Source: an uncultured Brachyspira sp.
GTDB lineage: Bacteria > Spirochaetota > Brachyspiria > Brachyspirales > Brachyspiraceae
NCBI RefSeq assembly: GCF_910578695.1
Contig: NZ_CAJTQJ010000038.1
Coordinates: 1 to 25,053, forward strand
DNA: 25,053 nt
Reading direction: 5' to 3'
Shown piece after piece: positions 5,528 through 12,453 of this stretch (its first letter is position 1; the number at the start of each line of letters is the position of its first letter). Below the pieces are notes generated by a model. The model ran no database searches. It saw only the letters and a program-made list of their open reading frames with translations, and had not been told where the DNA came from. The position numbers were made by a program, and so were the translations under genes.

Positions 5528-6445
5528 TTAATACCAATCGTGTTTTTCATTACGGTTTAATTCTGATATTTTTTTCATATCTTCATCACTTAATTCAAAA
5601 TCGTATATCTGTGTATTTTCTATTATATGTTCTCTATTGCTTGAACCCGGTATTACAATTATACCTCTTTGCAAGCCCCATCTTAATATAATTTGAGCAA
5701 TAGATTTATTATATTTTTGTGCTATTATATTTAATACTTTATCATTTAAAAGTTCTTTTTGATATCCTCTCCCTCCTAATGGATACCATGCCTGAACTGC
5801 TATACCTAAACTTTGAATATACTCTACAACATCAGTATCCTGATAATACGGATGTATTTCATTTTGTACTAAAGCAGGCATAATATTTATTTTAGAAATG
5901 AATTCTTTTAATTCTTTTATATACCAATTAGAAAGCCCTATAGAACGAATCTTGCCTTCTTTTAGAGCTTTCTCCATAGCCTTATAAGCTTCAACATCAT
6001 TATTAGCAGGGTGATGAAGAAGCATCATATCAATATATTCCATATCTAATTTTTTTAATGCTTCATTTATAGCATTTTCTGCATTATGGTATTGATTAGG
6101 ATATAATTTTGTGATGATGAAAATATCTTTTCTATCAACTTTAGAATCTTTTACAGCTTTTCCTACTTCTTCTTCATTACGGTATATATATGCTGTGTCA
6201 ATTAAACGAACGCCGTTTTGTAAGGCAAATAATACAGAATTATAGCAAATATCATTCAATAAACTATATGTCCCTATTCCATTTAAAGGAATTTCATATC
6301 CGCTGTTTAATTTAAAAGTTTTTTTATTGAAATTAAAATTTGCTTTATCTTTCATATTATCTGCCTCTGCTTTTTGATTTAATGCCAACACAGAAACTAT
6401 TATAGAAATAGAAATAAATAAAAAACTTATAAAAATCTTTTTCAT
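5528..6445 (-). CDS. Exported aldo/keto reductase (signal peptide plus AKR domain)
   Basis: The ATG at 6445 is preferred over an in-frame GTG at 6457, because a GGTGA site lies 8 nt before it and the product then begins MKKIFISFLF, a normal signal peptide. Residues 1-28 (MKK numbering) form the signal, with AEA-D as the likely cleavage site. The rest is an AKR5-like reductase (2,5-diketogluconate/methylglyoxal reductase group). The tetrad is intact: D83 and Y88 (DTAYIY), K113 (ITKLY) and H144 (LLHHP). IPGSSNREH forms the cofactor-end motif. It starts about 55 bp after the upstream AKR and is probably in the same transcript. AKRs need NAD(P)H, which is scarce outside the cytoplasm, so export is odd; alternatively the leader is an uncleaved inner-membrane anchor. 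Confidence 0.88.
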   Translation of the reverse strand: MKKIFISFLFISISIIVSVLALNQKAEADNMKDKANFNFNKKTFKLNSGYEIPLNGIGTYSLLNDICYNSVLFALQNGVRLIDTAYIYRNEEEVGKAVKDSKVDRKDIFIITKLYPNQYHNAENAINEALKKLDMEYIDMMLLHHPANNDVEAYKAMEKALKEGKIRSIGLSNWYIKELKEFISKINIMPALVQNEIHPYYQDTDVVEYIQSLGIAVQAWYPLGGRGYQKELLNDKVLNIIAQKYNKSIAQIILRWGLQRGIIVIPGSSNREHIIENTQIYDFELSDEDMKKISELNRNEKHDWY

Positions 6446-6500
6446 TATTAGATTCACCGTAAAATATATTTTTAATAATTAAATTGTAAGCTATTTTATT

Positions 6501-7340
6501 TTATAAATTGCATAAGTATTTTACAGTTTCAGCATCGGTATGAGATAAAAATAAGCTTTGCTTGGTATCAAGTTTAGAAATTTCTTTCATATCATTATCA
6601 TCTAACTCAAAATCAAATACATCAAAATTTTCTATTATTCTTTCTTTATGCACGCTTTTAGGTATAACTGCAACATTTCTTTTTATAAGCCAATTTAATA
6701 TAACTTGTGCTGCAGTTTTATTATGCTTCTTTGCTATATTCTGCAATGTTTCATTAGTAAATATATTATTTCTTCCTTCAGCAAATGGTCCCCAAGATTC
6801 TATTTGAATATTATATTCTTTCATAAGTTTATTATCTTCTTCTCTTTGGAAAAAAGGATGAGTTTCAATTTGATTTACCATAGGAACTATTTTATTATTC
6901 ATAATTAAATCTAATAATCTGTCAGGATAAAAATTGCTTACTCCTATGGCTTTAATCTTATTTTCATTGTATAACTCTTCCATAGCTCTCCAAGAACCAT
7001 AATAATCTCCGAAAGGCTGATGTATCAAGTATAAATCTAAATAATCCAAATCAAGTTTATTCATAGAAATTTCAAAAGCCTTTTTAGCATTATCATATCC
7101 TGCATCTTTTATCCATAATTTAGTTGTAATGAATAATTCTTTTCTGTCAATTTTGCTTTCTTTTATGGCATCACCCACAGCTTTTTCATTATTATATGCA
7201 GAAGCAGTATCTATTAATCTATATCCCGCTTCAATAGCATTTAATACAGATTTTTTGCATTCATCATAATCAGGTATTTGATAAACTCCGAAACCTAGTA
7301 TAGGCATTTCAATCCCATTATGTAGTTTTACTTTTTTCAT
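6501..7340 (-). CDS. Aldo/keto reductase (AKR5-like, 279 residues)
   Basis: This typical cytoplasmic AKR5-type reductase has catalytic D44 and Y49 (DTASAY), K74 (TTKLW) and H107 (LIHQP). GVSNF at about 143 and IPKSVHKERI near 236 form the NADPH-binding end. It is the first gene after a MerR-type promoter at 7374-7404, and an AATAGGAGTA site precedes its ATG. Together these place it as the main target of the MerR regulator encoded upstream. Members of this group reduce methylglyoxal, diketogluconate and other small aldehydes. The exported AKR follows closely. Family certain; substrate inferred from the regulator type. Confidence 0.93.
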   Translation of the reverse strand: MKKVKLHNGIEMPILGFGVYQIPDYDECKKSVLNAIEAGYRLIDTASAYNNEKAVGDAIKESKIDRKELFITTKLWIKDAGYDNAKKAFEISMNKLDLDYLDLYLIHQPFGDYYGSWRAMEELYNENKIKAIGVSNFYPDRLLDLIMNNKIVPMVNQIETHPFFQREEDNKLMKEYNIQIESWGPFAEGRNNIFTNETLQNIAKKHNKTAAQVILNWLIKRNVAVIPKSVHKERIIENFDVFDFELDDNDMKEISKLDTKQSLFLSHTDAETVKYLCNL

Positions 7341-7373
7341 AATATTATACTCCTATTATTTTTATTATTATAA

Positions 7374-7404
7374 ATTATATCATTAGAGTACACTCCAATG
7401 TCAA
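7374..7404 (-). promoter_or_regulatory. MerR-type promoter/operator of the AKR operon
   Basis: On the minus strand, TTGACA (7399-7404) and TATAAT (7374-7379) are separated by a 19-bp spacer reading TTGGAGTGTACTCTAATGA. The spacer holds the near-palindrome TTGGAGT-GT-ACTCTAA. An over-long 19-bp spacer carrying an operator is the hallmark of MerR-activated promoters, and the sequence resembles known NmlR/AdhR operators. Confidence 0.9.
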
Positions 7405-7428
7405 TAGTGATTTTAATAATTTTTATTT

Positions 7429-7875
7429 TTAATTAATATCAAAACTTATTTTGACTGTTTTTCTTCCAAGTGAGTCTTTAAGTCCAGATATATTTTCTAT
7501 ATATCCTATTTTTGTGTAGCTGTAGGATGTTTTAAAATTTTCATAAAAAAGAACTAAGCAGTTATTACCATAAAGCATAAAATCACCTGTTTTTATACTT
7601 TCAACTCTTGTGCTTTGCATTGTAAGAGTTTTATTTAGATTATAATATTTTTCATTGCTGTTTAAATCATTCATATTTATAGTTAATGGAAGCATAGATA
7701 AAAAATCTTTTGCAGTTTGATTATCATATAATATTAATTTATATTCTTTATTATTTATTTTTAAATTAACTGAAGTATTTAGAGTATTCATATTTGATAT
7801 ATTATCTCCATAAACGAAATTGCATGCTGTAATATTAGCAATAATAAAAATTAATAAATATTTTTTTATTTTCAT
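7429..7875 (-). CDS. Exported cyclophilin-like-fold protein, probable lipoprotein
   Basis: The 148-residue protein starts with a signal sequence containing ITAC at residues 15-18, an acceptable lipobox; Cys18 could be lipidated, or cleavage could occur after VYG at about residue 23. The body (about 38-145) resembles the small bacterial cyclophilin-like fold family, with the stretch LYDNQTAKDFLSMLPL and a GDFMLYG...LVLFY region. Those proteins share the barrel fold of cyclophilin but lack proven isomerase residues. It starts 23 bp after the MerR gene with a TTAGGATA ribosome site, so the two are one transcript. Members of this family commonly sit beside flavodoxin, AKR and MerR genes. Biochemical role unknown. 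Confidence 0.78.
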   Translation of the reverse strand: MKIKKYLLIFIIANITACNFVYGDNISNMNTLNTSVNLKINNKEYKLILYDNQTAKDFLSMLPLTINMNDLNSNEKYYNLNKTLTMQSTRVESIKTGDFMLYGNNCLVLFYENFKTSYSYTKIGYIENISGLKDSLGRKTVKISFDIN

Positions 7876-7898
7876 AAATTAATATCCTAATTTTGTTA

Positions 7899-8282
7899 CT
7901 AGTTTTTATTTTTATCATTTTTGCTGAGATAACTTAAATTATGATCAAATTTTTCTATTTTTACATTCAATCTGTCAATAGCTGATTGAAGTTCATTCAG
8001 TTTCTCTTGTATATTTTCTCTTTGTTTTATAAGCAGTGTTTTTCTTTCTTCTAATGTGCTGTCGCCTTTATTATAGAGCTTTATATATTCTATTATAGCC
8101 TCTATTGACATTCCTGAGCTTCTCATACATTTTGAAAATTCTATCCACCCAATATCATAATCGCTGTAATTTCTTGTCCCGTTTTCATTTCTTTCTACTT
8201 CAGGTATTATTCCGATTTTTTCATAATATCTTAATGTATAAGCAGATAATGATGTTTTTTTGCTTACTTCAGCTATTGTCAT
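7899..8282 (-). CDS. MerR-family regulator, AdhR/NmlR-like aldehyde sensor
   Basis: The 127-residue protein has the N-terminal MerR helix-turn-helix (TIAEVSKKTSLSAYTLRYYE), a wing segment GTRNYSDYD, and a C-terminal dimerisation coiled coil at about residues 75-118. It has one cysteine, C52, in the position used by Bacillus AdhR to sense formaldehyde or methylglyoxal by thiol alkylation. Metal-binding cysteines of MerR/CueR/ZntR are absent. Its own promoter (8319-8349) and the AKR promoter (7374-7404) carry the same operator, so autoregulation and activation of the AKR operon are expected. RBS AAAAGGATA precedes the ATG. Family is certain; the inducer is inferred from C52 and target genes. 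Confidence 0.93.
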   Translation of the reverse strand: MTIAEVSKKTSLSAYTLRYYEKIGIIPEVERNENGTRNYSDYDIGWIEFSKCMRSSGMSIEAIIEYIKLYNKGDSTLEERKTLLIKQRENIQEKLNELQSAIDRLNVKIEKFDHNLSYLSKNDKNKN

Positions 8283-8659
8283 AATTTATATCCTTTTTAT
8301 TATGAAATGATAAGTCTTATTATATCATTAGAGTTTACTCTAATGTCAATACCAAAATTGATTTTTATATTTTAATTTATTATAGTAATATATCAAATAC
8401 TTATATATTATAATTATATATAATAAAAAAGTATTAATGATATTAAATAATTAGACACTGTACTAATAACTAAAATTTGTTAAAGTTTAGCTATAAAATC
8501 ATTTTTTGTCATAAGTTAAGTAAAGAATAACAATTGAAATAAGATAACATCTTGAAATAAGAACATTTTCGGTATTGAAAAACAATTAGAAATTATATAT
8601 AATTTACTAAAAAGTAACTTTTTTAGTTATTAGGAGAGACAATAAAAGTTAAAAAATAA
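8283..8659. other. Intergenic region upstream of the MerR gene
   Basis: This 377-bp gap holds the MerR promoter at 8319-8349. It also holds an imperfect 18-bp tandem pair starting TTGAAATAAGA (8534 and 8552), and an imperfect hairpin ACTAAAAAGT/ACTTTTTTAGT (8606-8627) that may end the ABC transporter transcript. No gene was seen in it. Confidence 0.6.
8319..8349 (-). promoter_or_regulatory. MerR-type promoter/operator of the regulator gene
   Basis: On the minus strand, TTGACA (8344-8349) and TATAAT (8319-8324) flank a 19-bp spacer, TTAGAGTAAACTCTAATGA. The core TTAGAGT-AA-ACTCTAA is a perfect 7-bp inverted repeat. It differs from the AKR operator at only four spacer positions. Confidence 0.9.
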
Positions 8660-9334
8660 TCATTTTAAACATCTTACTATTTTTCCATTAGACATTTCAT
8701 AAACATTATTAGCATGTGCTGCAATATTATGAGCATGCGTAACCATTATGATGCTTGTGCCTTGCTTATTTATAGCTGTTAATATTTCCATTAAAATTTT
8801 TGTAGTGGCAGGATCTAAATCGCTTGTAGGCTCATCTGCTATTAAGCATTTACAGCCGTATGCTAATGCTCTTAATATAGCTACTTTTTTCATTTCTCCG
8901 CCTGATAGATTATATGCTTTGGAATATATTTTATTTTTGAGTGAAAATAATTCTATATTTTCTTTGGTTTGATTTATTTTTTCTTCAGTAATTTTATGCT
9001 TAAAAGCTAAAGGCATAAGTATATTATCTATAACGCTTATAGTAGGTATAATTACAGGATATTGAAATATATAAGAAAAATATTCTCTTCTAAAACTTGC
9101 AAGCATATCTTCATTAGCACTATTTAATTTTAATGAATCATAGTATATAGTACCGCTTGTAGGTTTTAGTATTCCTCCTATTATACTCAGTAATGTACTT
9201 TTTCCGCTTCCAGTATGTCCTACAAAACTTATAAAATCGCCTTGATTAATATCTAAACTAATATCTTCACAGGCATTGCATTTATTTATGCCTAAAGGGA
9301 AAACCTTTGATACATTTATAACTTTTATATTCAT
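8660..9334 (-). CDS. ABC transporter ATP-binding protein (MacB/LolD-type)
   Basis: The 224-residue ATPase has all ABC motifs: Walker A GHTGSGKST (about residues 37-45), Q-loop FQYP near 89, signature LSGGEMKK near 142, Walker B CLIADEPTSDLD near 162, and the H-loop MVTHAH near 197. The size and the EPTSDLD motif fit the MacB/LolD/FtsE group, which works with FtsX-fold permeases. Its ATGA start overlaps the permease stop by 4 bp, and a GAGGGGA site lies within the permease's last codons, so translation is coupled. Such pairs extract lipoproteins, export peptides or transmit mechanical force; the substrate here is unknown. Confidence 0.95.
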   Translation of the reverse strand: MNIKVINVSKVFPLGINKCNACEDISLDINQGDFISFVGHTGSGKSTLLSIIGGILKPTSGTIYYDSLKLNSANEDMLASFRREYFSYIFQYPVIIPTISVIDNILMPLAFKHKITEEKINQTKENIELFSLKNKIYSKAYNLSGGEMKKVAILRALAYGCKCLIADEPTSDLDPATTKILMEILTAINKQGTSIIMVTHAHNIAAHANNVYEMSNGKIVRCLK

Positions 9335-9894
9335 AGCGTTCCCCTCAAATCTTTATAAGGATCTTTATTTAATAGTATAGAATTTGATATAAAAGCACCT
9401 ATCATAAATCCTATTGTCAGAAAAGCATTAGCTAAAAGTACAATATAAGCACCATTGATAACATCTGATATTTCTACCAAAGTTAGTATATATGATTGAT
9501 ATCTTAAATATAAAATAAGCATTTCTATAATACAAATCAAGAATGATACTAAAGGATACAAAAGACTTATTAGTATTGCTAATTTCCTTATAGCTATTTT
9601 AGTAGCTCCGAATATACGAAGCGTAGAAAACATTCGGCTGTTTTTTGAAAATATATATGAACTTGATATAGAAGAGTATAATACTCCGATTATTAATATT
9701 GCTATAAATAAAGCATATATAGAAAATTCTCTGAAAAAAGGTACATGTTCATTTAATAAAATTTCATATTTCCACACTAAACTAAATATAGAAGTTATAG
9801 TCATAAGCTGCGATAATGAGATAAATATTATTATCGAAAAAACAATACTTCCTTTAATAAGTTTAGAAGCATACCCAATAGTTGAATTATACAC
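9331..9894 (-). CDS. Half-size FtsX-type ABC permease
   Basis: The 187-residue protein has four hydrophobic segments (about 14-40, 55-80, 103-128 and 148-172). Between the second and third is MFSTLRIFGATKIAIRKL, the coupling stretch typical of FtsX/MacB permeases. It lacks the large extracytoplasmic domain of MacB, and it is much shorter than LolC/E. The start is GTG, with AAAAGG 8 nt upstream. It shares a 4-bp overlap with its ATPase gene. With one FtsX unit per chain it would have to work as a dimer, or with a partner encoded elsewhere. No periplasmic adaptor or TolC gene lies nearby. It could be a natural minimal permease or a trimmed remnant; the intact frame and coupling favour function. 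Confidence 0.8.
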   Translation of the reverse strand: MYNSTIGYASKLIKGSIVFSIIIFISLSQLMTITSIFSLVWKYEILLNEHVPFFREFSIYALFIAILIIGVLYSSISSSYIFSKNSRMFSTLRIFGATKIAIRKLAILISLLYPLVSFLICIIEMLILYLRYQSYILTLVEISDVINGAYIVLLANAFLTIGFMIGAFISNSILLNKDPYKDLRGTL

Positions 9895-10046
9895 AATAAA
9901 AACCTTTTATTTTTTATTTACTATTAAACCCATTATCAGTATCTTTGTAAAAATACAATATACCTATATTTGCGTTAATAATAAATATCGATATTATTTA
10001 TAATTACTTAACTAAATTATTTTACTGCTTATTTGTTATAAAGAAT

Positions 10047-10574
10047 TTATCTTAGGCTTCCGAATTCTATTTGATTTGCTTTATCTACTTCCTCTATATA
10101 AGGTATAGGATATTCCGACATATCTTTTCCTTCTCTTAAAGTATTATATATAGTAAGATTGTTTTTTTTCCAGCTTAGCAGTCTGTCTTTATATTCTTTT
10201 GTATATCCTGAAGTCATTTTTAATTTATTATTAGATATCATGAACATTACATACATACTGACATTGCTTGAAGGTATAGAATCTCTTATATCATAAGCTA
10301 TATTATTTAAAGGCATTTTTTCATAATAATATGCTGTATTTGGAGTATCAGCATATACAAATATACCTGTTCTGCTTTTACTTCCATTCATTTTATATTC
10401 TACATTTCCATTATCTTTAAATGTATACAAATATCCGTTAGGAGCTACTACGCTTTTACCTTTTACTGTTTTTATCCAAATATCATTATAATTTTTTTGA
10501 CTTGCTGTTTTAGTATTGGAAGCACATGATGTTATTATAAATAATAAACTTATAATACTATAAAATTTTATCAT
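10047..10574 (-). CDS. Unrecognised lipoprotein
   Basis: The 175-residue protein has a signal peptide ending in the lipobox ITSC, so Cys17 should be lipidated. The mature part is polar, with no repeat, membrane segment or motif I recognise. The GKSVVAPNGYLYTFKDNGNVEYKMNG stretch followed by TGIFVYADTPN suggests alternating beta strands, as in lipocalin-like or META-like surface lipoproteins, but this is only a shape guess. An AAGG site lies before the ATG. It stands between the ankyrin gene (73 bp upstream, with an AT-only 9-bp hairpin at 10598-10618 between them) and the ABC transporter. Function unknown. Confidence 0.75.
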   Translation of the reverse strand: MIKFYSIISLLFIITSCASNTKTASQKNYNDIWIKTVKGKSVVAPNGYLYTFKDNGNVEYKMNGSKSRTGIFVYADTPNTAYYYEKMPLNNIAYDIRDSIPSSNVSMYVMFMISNNKLKMTSGYTKEYKDRLLSWKKNNLTIYNTLREGKDMSEYPIPYIEEVDKANQIEFGSLR

Positions 10575-10647
10575 AAAAAATACCTTAAAAATACATTAAA
10601 ATATAATAATTATATTTTCGGCATAAAATTAGTATTATTAATAATGA

Positions 10648-11730
10648 TTATTTAGTATATTTATCAAAAAGTTTTATTATATCTTCTCTTTTATTTTTGG
10701 CAGCTATTCTATAAGCAGTATTTCCGTAATTATTTCTGTCAGTAGGACTTGCACCTGCATTTAAAAGTTCTTCTATTATATTAATAGGAGTACCTATTGT
10801 TCTATATACTTTTTTATTCAAACTGCTGTCTTCTATAGGGGCTTCATATTTATACATAACTGCTCTTATCAAAACAGTGTTGCCGTTTCTATCACTTGCA
10901 TTGACATCGGCACCCAATTCTATAACTTTTTTTATTAATTCAAAATCTAATTCTTTTTTTTCTATTAAATACATAAGTAAAGTTTTTCCGTCATTCATAC
11001 TATATGAATTGACATCAGCACCTAAATTAATATATTCATTAAGAATACTTGTATAATAAGTACTGTCAAAATTATCATAAGTTATCTGAGCATTATATAT
11101 AATTCCTTCATTTAGATTGCTTGCCCCAGCATTAACTAATTCTTTTATTATATCAATATTTGTTGAAGCGGTAAGAGGAGATTTTCTTTCAGCACCTTTA
11201 TAATTTCTATATGATTCTATATATGCTTTAGCATTAACATTAGCTCCTTTATCTATTAAATATTTTACAATTTCTAAATTATTGCCTTCGCATGCGGATA
11301 CCAATGCAGGGTTAAGGTCTTTAGCACCTAAATCAATAAGTTTTTCTGCTATATCCAACTGCCCTCCTATAGCTGCGTATGATAAAGCTATATTATAATT
11401 ACTAGCTCCAGATTTCATTATATTTTCTGCTATATCCCAATAACCTTCTGCACAGGCAGTATAAAATGCAAAATCAAAATCTTTAGCTCCGAAATCTAAT
11501 AATTCATTTACTATTTCTGCATTTCCAAGTTTAGCTGCATATATTAAAGGGCTCATTTGATAATTGATATTATATAAATCTAAATTAATGCCTTCTCTTA
11601 ATAAAGTTTTTACTTTTTCTATATCATTATTTTTTATATTTTCCATTAAATCATCTAAATCATCATTTTGTGCAGATAATACTAAAAAAGTATTAAATAT
11701 TATAATTAATAAAACAATTATTTTTTTCAT
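10648..11730 (-). CDS. Exported ankyrin-repeat protein
   Basis: The ATG at 11730 gives a product beginning MKKIIVLLIIIFN, a clear signal peptide, with cleavage likely after LSA (about residue 20). An in-frame TTG at 11742 is possible but poorer. The mature part is about nine ankyrin repeats of roughly 33 residues with the usual turns, such as SPLIYAAKLGNAEIVNELL and GNTVLIRAV; the middle repeats near 160-230 are irregular. Ankyrin stacks bind other proteins, and with the signal peptide this one would act in the periplasm or at the surface. Exported ankyrin proteins are common in host-associated spirochaetes. It diverges from the small metalloprotease gene at 11891. Partner unknown. Confidence 0.92.
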   Translation of the reverse strand: MKKIIVLLIIIFNTFLVLSAQNDDLDDLMENIKNNDIEKVKTLLREGINLDLYNINYQMSPLIYAAKLGNAEIVNELLDFGAKDFDFAFYTACAEGYWDIAENIMKSGASNYNIALSYAAIGGQLDIAEKLIDLGAKDLNPALVSACEGNNLEIVKYLIDKGANVNAKAYIESYRNYKGAERKSPLTASTNIDIIKELVNAGASNLNEGIIYNAQITYDNFDSTYYTSILNEYINLGADVNSYSMNDGKTLLMYLIEKKELDFELIKKVIELGADVNASDRNGNTVLIRAVMYKYEAPIEDSSLNKKVYRTIGTPINIIEELLNAGASPTDRNNYGNTAYRIAAKNKREDIIKLFDKYTK

Positions 11731-11819
11731 TATAAAATCCAAGCCGTAAAATACTATTTATATTATCGGAAATGATAAAAACTATAAATAAAATTTTATA
11801 TTTTTTTATAAATTATATA

Positions 11820-11847
11820 TTGATATTTATTTTTATAGGTTTATAAT
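11820..11847 (+). promoter_or_regulatory. Predicted sigma-70-type promoter
   Basis: TTGATA (11820-11825) and TATAAT (11842-11847) are 16 bp apart, with initiation expected near 11854. It would drive the metalloprotease-like gene starting at 11891, whose AAGAGG ribosome site lies 9 nt before the ATG. In such AT-rich DNA chance matches are common. Confidence 0.45.
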
Positions 11848-11890
11848 TTGTATATAGGGGTAGAATTAAATATTTAAGAGGTATAAAATT

Positions 11891-12313
11891 ATGGAAATAA
11901 GTATTCGTAATAATGCTCCTTATATAAAAAACAGCAATGCTATAAGAAATAATATTAATAATATTGTTCAGGAAGCGGAAAATAAAACTCCTATAAGCGA
12001 AGTCGGAGTATGCAAAACTTGTGCCTCAAGAACCTATCAGGACGGTTCTAATGATATAGGCGTATCATTTAAAACTCCTGCCCGTATAGATCCTTCAAGT
12101 GCTCCTTCTATGGTGGCTTCTCATGAACAGGAACATGTTGCAAATAATCAAAGATCTGCAGAAAAAAGCGGCGGAGAAGTAATTTTTCAAAATGTAACAT
12201 TAACTACTAATATATGTCCTGAATGCAAAAGGGTTTATGTTTCAGGCGGTGTTACAAAGGCGGCTATAGCAAGTTCATCAGATAAAGGAAACGCTGTTGA
12301 TGTTTATGCCTAA
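11891..12313 (+). CDS. Small SprA-related zinc metalloprotease-like protein
   Basis: The 140-residue protein carries an HExxH zinc site, HEQEH at residues 78-82. Two Cys pairs frame it, CKTC at 41-44 and CPEC at 109-112, and could form a second zinc knuckle. The pattern CxxC...YQDGSND..VSFKTP...HEQEHV...CPEC..YVSGG matches the SprA-related putative metalloprotease family. It has no signal peptide. Known relatives, as I recall, are usually longer; this copy is little more than the core. It is a single gene with its own predicted promoter, divergent from the ankyrin gene. Proteolysis is inferred from the motif; substrate unknown. Confidence 0.8.
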   Translation: MEISIRNNAPYIKNSNAIRNNINNIVQEAENKTPISEVGVCKTCASRTYQDGSNDIGVSFKTPARIDPSSAPSMVASHEQEHVANNQRSAEKSGGEVIFQNVTLTTNICPECKRVYVSGGVTKAAIASSSDKGNAVDVYA

Positions 12314-12382
12314 AATTATATAATCTCAAATTAATATCTTATATAATCAAAAATTCTTATTATATTTTATAAAAAACTTTAA

Positions 12383-12410
12383 TTGATTTTTATAAAATAT
12401 TTTTTATAAT
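12383..12410 (+). promoter_or_regulatory. Predicted sigma-70-type promoter of the glycosidase gene
   Basis: TTGATT (12383-12388) and TATAAT (12405-12410) have a 16-bp spacer, with the GH2 start codon 44 nt downstream. The base composition lowers the certainty. Confidence 0.45.
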
Positions 12411-12453
12411 AAACTTAAATAAAGTTAAATAAAACTTTCGGAGTAATAAACAA

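Noticed and set aside
12315..12347. Terminator after the small metalloprotease gene
   Set aside because: A 9-bp AT-only stem (ATTATATAA/TTATATAAT) with a 15-nt loop and no T run is expected by chance in this base composition.
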